Shown: positions 8,589-17,630 of the stretch, in pieces
Layout of the letters: each line of letters begins with the position of its first letter
How positions within the stretch are numbered: position 1 is the stretch's first letter
Assembly: GCA_023910675.1 (NCBI GenBank)
Contig: JAAVWC010000009.1
Location: 62,001-126,000, forward strand
Source of the DNA: Gemmatimonas sp.
GTDB lineage: Bacteria; Gemmatimonadota; Gemmatimonadetes; Gemmatimonadales; Gemmatimonadaceae
Length of the DNA stretch: 64,000 bases
Direction: 5' to 3'
Notes under the pieces: generated by a model
Seen by the model: the letters and a program-made list of their open reading frames with translations, nothing else
Told to the model about the DNA's origin: nothing
Database searches by the model: none
Program-made: the position numbers and the translations under genes

Positions 8589-9191
8589 ATGTGTACCACG
8601 CCGCATTCGACGATGGTATCCCCGTCGCGTCGCCAGCTGCTGCAGCGCACGGCTGCGATTGGCGCCGGCGCTCTGTTCGGAACCGCACTGAACACGCTGC
8701 TTCCCACCGAGGCCGCCGCCGTGTCACGCATGCCGGACGTATACGCAGACCCGGCCGCCGCACTCGCCGCGCTCTACGAAGGCAATTCCCGTTTCGTGAA
8801 GGGCGAAGTGATGGCGCCCAACCGCAACATGGCACGCCTCAAGGAAGTGGCGGCCGGCCAGAAGCCGTTTGCGGCGTTCCTTGGCTGCGCCGACTCGCGT
8901 GTGCCGGTGCTCTACGTGCTGGGGCACACCAAGTGTGGCGCCGTATCAGCGACCATGACCGGCAACGACGTGCCTGGACAGATCTCGACCCTGTACCAGC
9001 ACATTCGTCGCGCGGCCAAGGAAAGCAACGGCGACTTGAACAAGGCCATCATGCGCAACGTCGAGCTGCGGGTGGAGATCCTCAAGGAAGCGTCACCCGT
9101 TATTGCGAAGCGGGTGAAGGCCGGCACGCTCGTCATTGCGGGCGGCGTGTACGATCTGGAGACGGGACGCGTATTGCCGGTGCAGGTATGA
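8589..9191 (+). CDS. Beta-carbonic anhydrase with Tat-like signal and internal deletion
   Basis: The 200-residue product begins with a twin-arginine-like signal (SPSRRQLLQRTAAIGAGALF), then the family start PAAALAALYEGNSRFVKGEV. The zinc-site motifs CADSRVP and VLGHTKCGAV are both present, but only three residues apart. In the family about 40 residues, including the conserved RVAGN segment, lie between them. The gap is in frame, so the protein could be made, but a strand next to the active site is lost. The C-terminal half is complete. If active it would interconvert CO2 and bicarbonate outside the cytoplasm, next to the SbtA permease. The stop overlaps the next start by ATGA. Confidence 0.78.
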   Translation: MCTTPHSTMVSPSRRQLLQRTAAIGAGALFGTALNTLLPTEAAAVSRMPDVYADPAAALAALYEGNSRFVKGEVMAPNRNMARLKEVAAGQKPFAAFLGCADSRVPVLYVLGHTKCGAVSATMTGNDVPGQISTLYQHIRRAAKESNGDLNKAIMRNVELRVEILKEASPVIAKRVKAGTLVIAGGVYDLETGRVLPVQV

Positions 9192-10102
9192 CCCCGCTCT
9201 CCCTCAACACGCTCAACTATCAGCACCTGCTGTACTTCTGGGTTGTCGCGCGCGAGGGGAGCATTGCCAAGGCGACGGTGGTGCTGAATCTCACGCAGCC
9301 CACCATCAGCACGCAGCTCAAACTGCTCGAACGATCTCTGGATGCGTCGCTCTTCGAGCGACGCGGCCGGAATCTCGTGCTCACCGATACGGGGCATCTC
9401 GTCTTCCACTACGCCGACGAAATGTTCCGGACGGGACGTGAACTCACGGAGGCGCTCACGCGCGGCGACGCACGCATTCCGGCGCGACTCGTTGTGGGCA
9501 TTTCCGACTCGTTGCCAAAACTCACCACGTGGCGTCTGCTTCGCCCGGCGCTCGACGCGGTGCCGGGACTGCATCTCACCTGCCGGATCGACAAGACGGA
9601 ACGGCTGGTGGCCGACCTGGCCGTGCACGCGCTCGACGTGGTGCTCGCCGATACGCCCGCATCGCCGTCCATTCCCATCACGCTGTACAATCACCTGCTC
9701 GGTGAGTGTGGCGTAACCGTGTTTGCCACGGAGGCACTGAGTACCAAGTACCGCCGACGTTTTCCGCAGTCGCTCGACGGCGCGCCGTTCATCATGCCGA
9801 CGAACAACACGACCATGCGCCGCTCACTCGACGCGTGGTTCGTAGCCAACGATGTGCGCCCCAATATTGTCTGTGAAGCCGAAGACGTGGCGCTGTTGCA
9901 GGTGTTCGGGCAGGAAGGGATGGGACTCTTCGCCGCGCCCACGGTGGTAGAGGCACAAATCCGTCGGGCGTACCACGTGCGTGTCGTGGGTCGATTGCCC
10001 GACGTGCGCGAACAGTTCCATGCGATTTCGGCCGAACGGAAGCTCGCCCACCCTGCCGTGGTGGCGCTCAAGGACGCTGCGCGCGCCCGCTTGTTCGGAT
10101 AG
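9188..10102 (+). CDS. LysR-family regulator, NhaR type
   Basis: This 304-residue regulator has an N-terminal winged HTH (LNYQHLLYFWVVAREGSIAK, LNLTQPTISTQLKLLERSL) and a C-terminal effector domain (LVVGISDSLPKLTTWRLLRP). The NYQHLLYFWVVAREGS signature is typical of NhaR, which responds to Na+ in enterobacteria. That is notable because SbtA is a Na+-dependent transporter. It overlaps the carbonic anhydrase gene by four bases and so is part of the sbtA unit rather than divergent from it, unlike most LysR regulators. Likely autoregulation through the dyad near 7204 is inferred. Confidence 0.85.
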   Translation: MTPLSLNTLNYQHLLYFWVVAREGSIAKATVVLNLTQPTISTQLKLLERSLDASLFERRGRNLVLTDTGHLVFHYADEMFRTGRELTEALTRGDARIPARLVVGISDSLPKLTTWRLLRPALDAVPGLHLTCRIDKTERLVADLAVHALDVVLADTPASPSIPITLYNHLLGECGVTVFATEALSTKYRRRFPQSLDGAPFIMPTNNTTMRRSLDAWFVANDVRPNIVCEAEDVALLQVFGQEGMGLFAAPTVVEAQIRRAYHVRVVGRLPDVREQFHAISAERKLAHPAVVALKDAARARLFG

Positions 10103-10123
10103 CGGTGCGCCGTGCGGTGGGTG

Positions 10124-11749
10124 TTACAGCGGCAGGTTAAACCAGAACTCAGCGCCCTTCCCCACTTCCGAGTTCACGCCGATTTCGCCGTCATGCGCTT
10201 CAACGATGCCCTTGGCGATGTAGAGCCCAAGGCCTGACCCTGCGCGCAGCAGGCGCGGCGCCTGCCAGTAACGCTCGAAGAGACGCGGCACGTCGTCGGG
10301 CGCCACACCGGGGCCGCTGTCCCGCACACTGATGCGCACGCCGTCTTCCTGTTGCGTCGCCGTTAGGACGATTTCACCACCGTGCGGTGTGAAGCGTACC
10401 GCGTTGCCCAGCAGGTTGGAGAGCACCTGCGTGAGCCGATGCTGATCGCCGAGGACAACCGGGAGATCGTCATCGATGCGACGGACAAAGCGCAATGCAG
10501 CATCTTCCATGACCGGCTCGAAGATATCGGCGCATTCCTTGAGGAAGTCACTCGCCGGCACACGCCGCCGCTCGACGCGCAGTCGTCCCGCGGAAATGCG
10601 CGACACGTCCTGCAAGTCCTGAATGAGGCCATCGGCCTGACGGGCCGCTGCGCGCACCGCCTCCACTTCGTCGCGCAACATGGGCGCGATGTCCTCGTCG
10701 GCCACGGCCGCGGGGGTATCGCGCTTGAGCACCGCACCGGTCAGCATCACGATGGCATTGACGGGATTGCGCAGATCGTGTGACACGATGGCGAGCATTT
10801 CGTCACGCTCCCGTACGGCACTGCGCGACTGCTGATAGAGCCGCGCGTTTTCCAGCGCGAGCGCGGCAAGGCCGGCAAACTGGTCGGCCACCTGCTGCTC
10901 TTCGAGCGAGTGCACCGCGCCCGGACGCGTGCGGACCAGATGCAACGCTCCAATGGCCCGACCACCGGCGCGCAGCGGCACCAGCAGTACCGCGCTGGCC
11001 CCAAGCGACTGCGCGCGCTGACGCGATGCGGTATCGTGGAAATTGGCGTTGAGCCACGCGCTGATGTCGGTGAGACGCTGTGCCTCAGCTTCGTGCGCGA
11101 CCCGCGCACTGCTCGCCGCGGTGGGCTCAAGCTCCAACGGCTCTGCCACCTTGGAGAGCAACGCGGCCGTGTCTTCGTGACGGTGCGGATCGAGGTGCGT
11201 GGCTGCGGCGCGGCGCATCGCGCCATCGGGGGTAAGCAGCTCCAGCAAGCTCCACTCGCCAAGCAACGGTACCGGCAGCTCCGCGATGGTCGCCATGGTC
11301 GACTCGACGTCGAGCGATGCCGCGAGCACCCAGCCGGCGGTAGCGAGCAACCTCTGCCGTTCCTCGCCCTTCACGCGTTCGCTCACGTCACGCAGCGTGA
11401 CCATGAAGGTGCGATCCCCATCCATCGTGACCCGCGCAATGGACGCTTCGGCGGGAAACGTTTCGCCATTCTTGCGCAGTCCCGCAATGGGCCGGCGGTG
11501 CGCCATGGTCCGCGCATCACTCGCCCCTTCGGCGAAGGTACGCATATGGCCGCGGTGCACCGCGCGCGTGGCCATGGGGAGCAGACGGTCGAGCGGCTGG
11601 CCGAGCATTTCAGCTTCCGTCCAATGGAATATCTTCTCCGCCCCGCGATTGAAGCGGACAATGCGGAAGCCGTCATCGAGTGCGATGATCGCATCGGCCG
11701 AGATGTCGACAATCGCGGCAAGCGCGGCGTGTGAGTGCGTTTCTGGCAT
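10124..11749 (-). CDS. PAS-GAF sensor histidine kinase
   Basis: This 541-residue, apparently soluble kinase has a PAS domain (about 8-125, VDISADAIIALDDGFRIVRF), a GAF domain (about 140-300), a HisKA domain with phospho-acceptor His in IVSHDLRNPVNAIV, and an HATPase domain with NLLGNAVRFTPHGG, VRDSGPGVAP and GSGLGLYIAKG. No membrane segment and no receiver are present. No response regulator is adjacent, so it is an orphan here. It converges on the NhaR-type gene and is divergent from the P-type ATPase gene, sharing an upstream region of about 155 bases. Confidence 0.9.
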   Translation of the reverse strand: MPETHSHAALAAIVDISADAIIALDDGFRIVRFNRGAEKIFHWTEAEMLGQPLDRLLPMATRAVHRGHMRTFAEGASDARTMAHRRPIAGLRKNGETFPAEASIARVTMDGDRTFMVTLRDVSERVKGEERQRLLATAGWVLAASLDVESTMATIAELPVPLLGEWSLLELLTPDGAMRRAAATHLDPHRHEDTAALLSKVAEPLELEPTAASSARVAHEAEAQRLTDISAWLNANFHDTASRQRAQSLGASAVLLVPLRAGGRAIGALHLVRTRPGAVHSLEEQQVADQFAGLAALALENARLYQQSRSAVRERDEMLAIVSHDLRNPVNAIVMLTGAVLKRDTPAAVADEDIAPMLRDEVEAVRAAARQADGLIQDLQDVSRISAGRLRVERRRVPASDFLKECADIFEPVMEDAALRFVRRIDDDLPVVLGDQHRLTQVLSNLLGNAVRFTPHGGEIVLTATQQEDGVRISVRDSGPGVAPDDVPRLFERYWQAPRLLRAGSGLGLYIAKGIVEAHDGEIGVNSEVGKGAEFWFNLPL

Positions 11750-11904
11750 ACTCGATCAAGGTAATTGAAAGGGTCGACGTCGGTGATATCCCCATTGCCC
11801 ATGAGCGATGCCCAGCGCATGGGTACATGGCCGACGCCACGCCTCCCCGGTGTGCTTCGTCGCACACTGCGGCGCAATCGTTGCGCATGCTGCAGTTTTC
11901 TCAT

Positions 11905-13770
11905 ATGAAAATATCCGCTTTGCCCTTTCCAATATCCCCACTTCCGATCGTCACGCTAGCCTTCCTGATCGCGGGTTTCGTAACGCCGCTGCTTGGCGTA
12001 CCTGATGTGTGGCGCGATCGCGGATGGCTGCTGGGTCTGCTGATTACAGGTTTGCCGGTCGCGTGGCGCACTCTTCGCGGGATGCTGCGCGGCGAGTTTG
12101 CGGCGGACGTGGTCGCGATGCTCGCGATTGTCGGCGCGTTACTGCTGGGGCAGCCATTGGCCGGTCTTGTGGTGGTGCTCATGCAAACGGGCGGTGAAGC
12201 GCTCGATGCGTATGCGGTGGCGCGCGCGTCGAATGCCGTCTCAGCACTGGAGGCCGATGCGCCTCGTACGGCGCATCGTGTGAGCGGCGGCCGTGTCGCC
12301 GACATCGATGCCGACGCCATTGTGCCGGGGGACGAACTCCTCGTGCGTCCGGGTGAACTCGTTCCCGCGGACGGCGTCGTCGTTGATGGCGCGTCGCATG
12401 TGGATACGTCGAGACTCACTGGAGAGCCGGTGCCGGTGCGCGCGTCGGCGGGCTTGCGTGTGTACTCCGGGAGCTTCAATCAGGAGGGCGCGCTCACGAT
12501 ACGCGCCGAACGTCGGTCGCAGGAGAGCCAGTACGCGCGCATCGTGGAGCTGGTGCGCAGCGCCCAGGCCTCGAAGAGTCCGTTGCAGCGTACCGCCGAC
12601 CGGTGGGCGGTGTGGTTCACGCCGCTCACCTTGGCGGCGTGTGGGGTCGCGTGGATGATCTCCGGCGAGTGGTCACGGGTGCTGGCGGTGTTGGTGGTCG
12701 CGACCCCTTGCCCGCTCATTCTCGCGGCGCCGGTGGCGATCATTGGCGGCATCAACCGGGCCGCCAAGCGTGCCATCATTGTACGTCACGGCGGGGCGCT
12801 GGAGGGGCTCGCCAAGGCCGACACCGCAGTGTTCGACAAGACGGGTACGCTCACGGTGGGAAGGCCAAAGGTCTCGCGCATTGTTGGTGTCGGAGAGGCG
12901 GTGTCGCTGGAGCTGTTGGGGAAGGCCGCAGCGGTCGAACAGGGGTCCGGGCATTTGCTGGCGCGCGTGCTGGTCGCCGAAGCAGAAGCGCGTGGAGCAC
13001 CGCTGGTGATTGCCGCCGAACTGCAGGAGACGGCGGGGCATGGCATTACCGGGCGGGTCAGCGGCGAGGCGGTGTTCGTGGGCGCGCCGGACTACGTGCG
13101 TGAAGCGCTGCTGCGGGTGGCGCCGGTGGCGGCGGGCGTGTTGGCCGACATGGAGCGCGAAGCGAGCGGCCTGCGCGCCTATGTGGGCACCGAGGGGGGC
13201 GAATTGGCGCGCTTCGAGTTCGCCGACGAGATGCGGGCGGAGTTGACGCCGATGTTCGCGGAGCTTCGCGCGCTGGGCTTTACCGGGCTGCAACTGTTGT
13301 CGGGAGACAAGCAGGCGAACGTGCAGGCGGTGGCCGACGCGGTGGGCATTACCGAATACGCGGGCGAGCTGTCGGCGCAGGACAAGGTGGCGCGGGTGGC
13401 GGCGCTCGAGAAAGCGGGGCACCGTGTGCTCATGGCAGGTGACGGCACGAACGACGCACCGGCGCTGTCGACGGCGACGGTGGGCATTGCCCTGGCCGGC
13501 CACGGCGGCGGCGTGGTGGCCGAAGCGGCCGATGTCGTGCTGCTCATCGATGATCCGTCGCGCATTCCCGAGGCGGTGCGGATCGGGCGCCGCGCGCTCA
13601 TGATTGCGCGCCAATCGATTGGGGTGGGGCTCGGGCTGTCGCTGGTGGGGATGGGCTTTGCGGCGGCCGGGATGCTGACGCCGGTGGCGGGGGCGCTGGT
13701 TCAGGAGGTTATTGATGTGGCGGTGATTCTGAATGCACTGCGGGCGGCGACACCGGGCCGGACGAGCTGA
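11905..13770 (+). CDS. P1B-type heavy-metal translocating ATPase
   Basis: The product has 621 residues from the ATG at 11905; starts at 11887 or earlier are possible. It has the actuator motif DTSRLTGEPVPV, the membrane metal motif TPCP in VVATPCPLILAAPVA, phosphorylation Asp in FDKTGTLTVG, and hinge motif GDGTNDAPAL. There is no N-terminal heavy-metal-binding domain. The usual P1B His-Pro dipeptide region reads GSGHLLAR. TPCP instead of CPC or CPH argues against classic Cu+ export; the metal cannot be named from this. No metal-responsive regulator is adjacent. Confidence 0.85.
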   Translation: MKISALPFPISPLPIVTLAFLIAGFVTPLLGVPDVWRDRGWLLGLLITGLPVAWRTLRGMLRGEFAADVVAMLAIVGALLLGQPLAGLVVVLMQTGGEALDAYAVARASNAVSALEADAPRTAHRVSGGRVADIDADAIVPGDELLVRPGELVPADGVVVDGASHVDTSRLTGEPVPVRASAGLRVYSGSFNQEGALTIRAERRSQESQYARIVELVRSAQASKSPLQRTADRWAVWFTPLTLAACGVAWMISGEWSRVLAVLVVATPCPLILAAPVAIIGGINRAAKRAIIVRHGGALEGLAKADTAVFDKTGTLTVGRPKVSRIVGVGEAVSLELLGKAAAVEQGSGHLLARVLVAEAEARGAPLVIAAELQETAGHGITGRVSGEAVFVGAPDYVREALLRVAPVAAGVLADMEREASGLRAYVGTEGGELARFEFADEMRAELTPMFAELRALGFTGLQLLSGDKQANVQAVADAVGITEYAGELSAQDKVARVAALEKAGHRVLMAGDGTNDAPALSTATVGIALAGHGGGVVAEAADVVLLIDDPSRIPEAVRIGRRALMIARQSIGVGLGLSLVGMGFAAAGMLTPVAGALVQEVIDVAVILNALRAATPGRTS

Positions 13771-13809
13771 AGCTCGCAACCGAGAACTGACAATTTCGAC
13801 GACAAACGT

Positions 13810-13855
13810 CAAACTCCCCGCGGGAGCCGAGATCTCGGTCGCCGCGAGGAGTTTG
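13810..13855. terminator. Hairpin between convergent genes
   Basis: An imperfect inverted repeat with arms CAAACTCC / GGAGTTTG and further pairing inside (GCGG...CCGC, GAGAT..) sits between the P-type ATPase gene and the convergent PEP-CTERM gene. The T-run is poor, so a factor-independent role is likely but not certain. Confidence 0.6.
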
Positions 13856-13928
13856 CCCTTTGTTGTACGAGTGTCCGGTCGTCAGGTACGGCCTACCTTT
13901 GCGATCGCCCGTTTACGATGGGGCTCGC

Positions 13929-14450
13929 TCAGGCCTTGGTGCGACAGCGGCGGGCAACCACACCCATTCCAACGATGCCTGATGCCAACAGCAGGACCGA
14001 AGACGGCTCAGGAACTTGATGGGACGGTACAGAGAAGACGCGAATGCCGGAAAGGCCCTGCGCATTTCCTTGCCCGTTGGTAGCCGACCCGATCGTAGTG
14101 ACACTGATCGCCCCTTGATAGGACGCGTAATGGTACAAGCTGGCCGACGGTCGCGTTCGCGTCGATCAAGCGCTCGTCCGTGATCTGGGAGAGGAATGGC
14201 TGATCAACGACATTCGCACCAACCTCGTCGGCCCACTGTTCTGTTTCGAGGAAGTCGGCAAATGACTGACCGTTGGAGCTGTTGAGATTGGTTACGCCGT
14301 ACGCACCCGTGCACAAATCCCAATTCGAGACTGTGCATGGCAGTTGGGTGAAGTACGCGTCCCCTGGGCCTGCGCCGACGCCATGGGCACGGCCAGCGCG
14401 ATCGCAAACGCCACGAAGCAGCGCGCGCGATTACCAACCGGCAACGGCAA
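13929..14450 (-). pseudogene. PEP-CTERM exported protein, two frameshifts
   Basis: Three frames join into one secreted protein of about 170 residues. It has a signal sequence (FVAFAIALAVPMASAQAQ), then DAYFTQLPCTVSNWDLCTGA and NSSNGQSFADFLETEQW, then LYHYASYQGAISVTTIGSAT, and the sorting tail VPEPSSVLLLASGIVGMG with a final arginine-rich end. PEP-CTERM proteins are processed by exosortase and placed on the cell surface or in the extracellular matrix. One-base skips near 14361 and 14143 restore the frame. No ATG lies in frame at the signal sequence; a TTG at 14450 or 14444 is possible. No exosortase gene is in the window. Confidence 0.6.
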
Positions 14451-14451
14451 A

Positions 14452-14480
14452 GCGGGCCCGGTCGAGGAGACCGGGCCCGC
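14452..14480 (-). terminator. Terminator of the diguanylate cyclase gene
   Basis: A 10-bp perfect stem (GCGGGCCCGG / CCGGGCCCGC) with a nine-base loop lies 20 bases beyond the GGDEF stop codon on the minus strand and is followed by TTT. The PEP-CTERM gene starts just after it, so it must read through or use a promoter overlapping the hairpin. Confidence 0.75.
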
Positions 14481-14499
14481 GCTCGTGTACCCGAAGCCG

Positions 14500-15696
14500 T
14501 TACGCCGGCCGCGTCAGCAAACCATCCGCCACGCACACCCGCTCCCGCCCGTTCTGCTTGGCCTTGTAGAGCGCCTTGTCCGCACGGGCCACCCACTCCT
14601 CGACTTCCTCGTGAATCTCGAGCTGCGCCACGCCAATCGAGGCACCCACCGAGAACTCCATGCTCGGATGCGGGGCCGGCATAGACGACAGCTGCTCCTG
14701 CAGCCGCTTAGCCAACGTCTGCGCCATCTTCCAGTCGGTGTTGTGCAAAATGGCCGCGAACTCGTCGCCGCCCAACCGGCACAGCACGTCGCTCTGCCGC
14801 ATGAACGTGCGCGACAGCGCCTTGCCCAAGTTTTGAATCGCCACGTCGCCCGATTGGTGACCGTACATGTCGTTCACCATCTTGAGCTTGTCCATGTCGA
14901 TCATGAGCAGCACGACGGGCTGACGGCCCAGCGAGAACATCTGCAGCGCGCGCTGCGCCATCACATCGAACAGTTTGCGGTTGCCAATCCCGGTAAGCAC
15001 GTCGGTCGTGCTCTCGCGACGCGCCTCTTCCAACTGCTTGCCCAACCGATCGAGCTTCGTCGCGAGGCTCACGTACTGCTCCTGCTGCTGCTCGCGCCGC
15101 GTCTGCAGCGCGCCTTCGATGGCCAGCACCGCGCCCACGACTTCCGACTTGATCGAGCCGGTCTGCATGCGCTTGAGCGCGACCTTGGCCCGCTCCATCT
15201 GCGTTTCGGTGGTGACGTCGATCGTCTGATCCACCTTCACTGCGTTGTGCACGGTCTCCACGCAGGCCCAGAGTGCATCACGCAACTCGTTGATCGACGA
15301 ATCCACGTATTTGGATTCGTCGCGGCGCTGCTCGGCGATCGTGCGCACCACGCCGTCCCAGTCGCGATCATGGACGCCGAGCGACCCCTGCGCCTGCTCT
15401 TCGAGCGGATAACCAAGGGTGACGTGACGATGCCAGCGCGAGAGTTCGCGCGAGATGTCTTCGCCGGACCGATCGGGGAGATCGATGGGGTAGCGCGAGA
15501 GCGCCGTGAGAATGCCGCCAAGCGCATCGAGCACGAGCTCAAGGCTTTCATCGGCGGACGCGATGGCAGCAGCGGCCGTGGGCGCCGGCGGCGCGGCACC
15601 ACCAGGAATAGCCTTCAATACTGGGGATTCACTCGCGCCGTTCGAACTTCCTCGTTCGGACGAGAGGCGGGGTTCGGAGAGCAACTTGAAGAACAT
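14500..15696 (-). CDS. Diguanylate cyclase (GGDEF domain)
   Basis: This 398-residue soluble protein has an N-terminal helical sensory region, a probable coiled coil (about 200-235, REQQQEQYVSLATKLDRLGK) and a C-terminal GGDEF domain with the intact active site RLGGDEFAAI near residue 305. An inhibitory I-site RxxD (RQSD) lies five residues before it, so product inhibition is expected. It makes cyclic di-GMP from two GTP. A PEP-CTERM surface protein gene follows on the same strand, which may be a target, but this is only positional. The start MFFKLLSE is the only reasonable ATG. Confidence 0.9.
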   Translation of the reverse strand: MFFKLLSEPRLSSERGSSNGASESPVLKAIPGGAAPPAPTAAAAIASADESLELVLDALGGILTALSRYPIDLPDRSGEDISRELSRWHRHVTLGYPLEEQAQGSLGVHDRDWDGVVRTIAEQRRDESKYVDSSINELRDALWACVETVHNAVKVDQTIDVTTETQMERAKVALKRMQTGSIKSEVVGAVLAIEGALQTRREQQQEQYVSLATKLDRLGKQLEEARRESTTDVLTGIGNRKLFDVMAQRALQMFSLGRQPVVLLMIDMDKLKMVNDMYGHQSGDVAIQNLGKALSRTFMRQSDVLCRLGGDEFAAILHNTDWKMAQTLAKRLQEQLSSMPAPHPSMEFSVGASIGVAQLEIHEEVEEWVARADKALYKAKQNGRERVCVADGLLTRPA

Positions 15697-15783
15697 GGAT
15701 TGGGAAAGAGGTTGTGGTAATCATCGGCAGATCCGTCCCAAGGGTTAAATTTTGCCATGCTCGCGTAGTCCAAGATGTCACAC

Positions 15784-15813
15784 AGCGGGCACCGAATTGC
15801 TTCGATGCCCGCT
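15784..15813 (-). terminator. Hairpin after acyl-CoA dehydrogenase gene
   Basis: The stem AGCGGGCA / TGCCCGCT, with added TTCG/CGAA pairing in the loop, lies 27 bases after the dehydrogenase stop on the minus strand. There is no T-run, so the call rests on the stem and its position. Confidence 0.45.
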
Positions 15814-15839
15814 GGCTCCCGTCATGTTCCCCCTACTGG

Positions 15840-17630
15840 TCAGAATTCGTCGGCGGCGAAGGCCATAATGGACGCACTGCCCGACTGAATCGCCGTCAGC
15901 AACGTCGCCGTTTCGGGGAGCACGCGCGAAAAGTAGAAACGCGCCGTCTTGAGCTTGGCCTCGTGGAAACGGCCGTTGGCCGCCCCCTCCGCCAGCTTCT
16001 GCCGTGACACCGTGGCCATGCGCAGCCACTGCCACCCCACCGCAACGTAGCCCATGAGCTGCAGGTACTCGGTGGCCGCCGCGCCCACTTCGTCGGGGTT
16101 GGCGAAGCCCTTCTCCGCGAGGAGCATGGTCGCCTTCTGCAACTGGTAAAATGAGGCGCCGAGCGCCTTCGCGAAGTCGTCGAGACCGTCCACCTGCGCG
16201 GCGGCGTCCACGTCACCCTTTACCAATTCGAAGAAGCGCCGCACCAACCGCCCCCCTTCCATAGGCAGCTTGCGCCCCACCAGATCGAGCGCCTGCACGG
16301 CGTTCGTCCCTTCGTAGATCTGGGCAATGCGCGCGTCACGCACATACTGCTCGATGCCGTATTCCTTGATGTAGCCATGCCCGCCGAGCGTCTGCAGCGC
16401 GACGTTCGTGTTCTCGAACCCCTTGTCGGTCAAGAACGCCTTCACCACCGGCGTCATGAGCGCCACGATGTCCTCGGCGTCCTGACGCACCGCGGCATCA
16501 GGATGACGGTGCTCGATATCAATGCGAATGCCCACCGCATAGGCGAGCGCGCGCATCCCTTCGTTGAGCGCCTTGATGCGCAGCAGTCCTTTGCGCACGT
16601 CAGGGTGCACCAGGATGGAATCGGCCGGCCCCGACGGGTTCTTGGGACCTGTGAGCGAGCGCCCCTGCAAGCGATCCTTGGCATATGACAGCGCATTCTG
16701 ATACGCCACCTCGGAAAGCCCGAGCCCCTGCAACCCGACCGCGAGACGCGCGCCGTTCATCATGACGAACATCGCGCGCATCCCCTTGTGCGGCTCACCC
16801 ACGAGGAAGCCCTTGGCGTTGTCGAAGTTGAGCACGCATGTCGCCGACGCCTTGATGCCCATCTTGTGCTCGACACTGCCGCAGGTGACGCCATTCCGCT
16901 CCCCGAGTCCTCCACTCTCCGTGGGGAGAAACTTGGGGACGACGAACAGCGAAATGCCCTTGGTGCCTCCGGGTGCATCGGGGAGCTTGGCGAGCACGAG
17001 GTGCACGATGTTTTCCGTGAGGTCGTGCTCACCGGCGGAGATGAAAATCTTCGTGCCGGTAATGTCGTACGCCCCATCGGCCGTCGGGACGGCTTTGGTG
17101 GTGATGATGCCGAGGTCGGTGCCCGCCTGCGCCTCGGTAAGGCACATGGTACCGCCCCACGTGCCATCGATGAGCTTGGGGAGATAGCGCGACTTCAATT
17201 CGTCCGACCCGTGGCTCATGAGGGCACTGTAGGCGCCATGCGACAGGCCTGGATACATGGAGAAGGAGAGATTGGCCGAGCAGAGCATCTCCTCCATGAC
17301 GAAGCGCACCATCTCAGGGAGCCCCGTCCCACCATACGCAGGCTCGGCGCTGATCGCAGTCCATCCGTCGGCGGTGTAGCGCGTGTACGCGTCCTTGAAC
17401 CCGGTGGGCGTTTTGACCTCCCCGTTCACCAGCGCGATCCCTTCGGCGTCGCCGCTCTGGTTGATGGGAAACAGGACGTCTTCGCAGAACGTCGCCCCAC
17501 CGGCGAGGACCTCGTCAATCATCTCCGGCGTCGCGTCTTCAAAGCCGGGGAGCGCCGAGAGCTGGCCGATGTCGTGCACGTCGTTGAGCAGGTAGCGGAT
17601 ATCGTCGAGCGGAGCGTGGTAGGCAGGCAT
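15840..17630 (-). CDS. Acyl-CoA dehydrogenase, large (DmdC-like) type
   Basis: This 596-residue flavoprotein is longer than classic 380-residue acyl-CoA dehydrogenases because it has an extra C-terminal helical domain (from about 465), as in 3-methylmercaptopropionyl-CoA dehydrogenase relatives. Visible motifs are MCLTEAQAGTDLG (substrate/FAD binding), FISAGEHDLTENIVHLVLAK, LGGHGYIKEYGIEQYVRDAR and the IYEGTNAVQALDL loop with the expected catalytic Glu. The start MPAYHAPLDDIRYLL at 17630 is chosen over an upstream ATG because the family begins there. It likely oxidises a fatty or branched acyl-CoA; the substrate is unknown. No electron-transfer flavoprotein gene is adjacent. Confidence 0.85.
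   Translation of the reverse strand: MPAYHAPLDDIRYLLNDVHDIGQLSALPGFEDATPEMIDEVLAGGATFCEDVLFPINQSGDAEGIALVNGEVKTPTGFKDAYTRYTADGWTAISAEPAYGGTGLPEMVRFVMEEMLCSANLSFSMYPGLSHGAYSALMSHGSDELKSRYLPKLIDGTWGGTMCLTEAQAGTDLGIITTKAVPTADGAYDITGTKIFISAGEHDLTENIVHLVLAKLPDAPGGTKGISLFVVPKFLPTESGGLGERNGVTCGSVEHKMGIKASATCVLNFDNAKGFLVGEPHKGMRAMFVMMNGARLAVGLQGLGLSEVAYQNALSYAKDRLQGRSLTGPKNPSGPADSILVHPDVRKGLLRIKALNEGMRALAYAVGIRIDIEHRHPDAAVRQDAEDIVALMTPVVKAFLTDKGFENTNVALQTLGGHGYIKEYGIEQYVRDARIAQIYEGTNAVQALDLVGRKLPMEGGRLVRRFFELVKGDVDAAAQVDGLDDFAKALGASFYQLQKATMLLAEKGFANPDEVGAAATEYLQLMGYVAVGWQWLRMATVSRQKLAEGAANGRFHEAKLKTARFYFSRVLPETATLLTAIQSGSASIMAFAADEF

Noticed and set aside
14344-15720. 458-codon plus-strand frame opposite the diguanylate cyclase
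   Set aside because: The minus strand encodes an intact GGDEF domain; the plus frame is a His/Arg/Leu-rich shadow.
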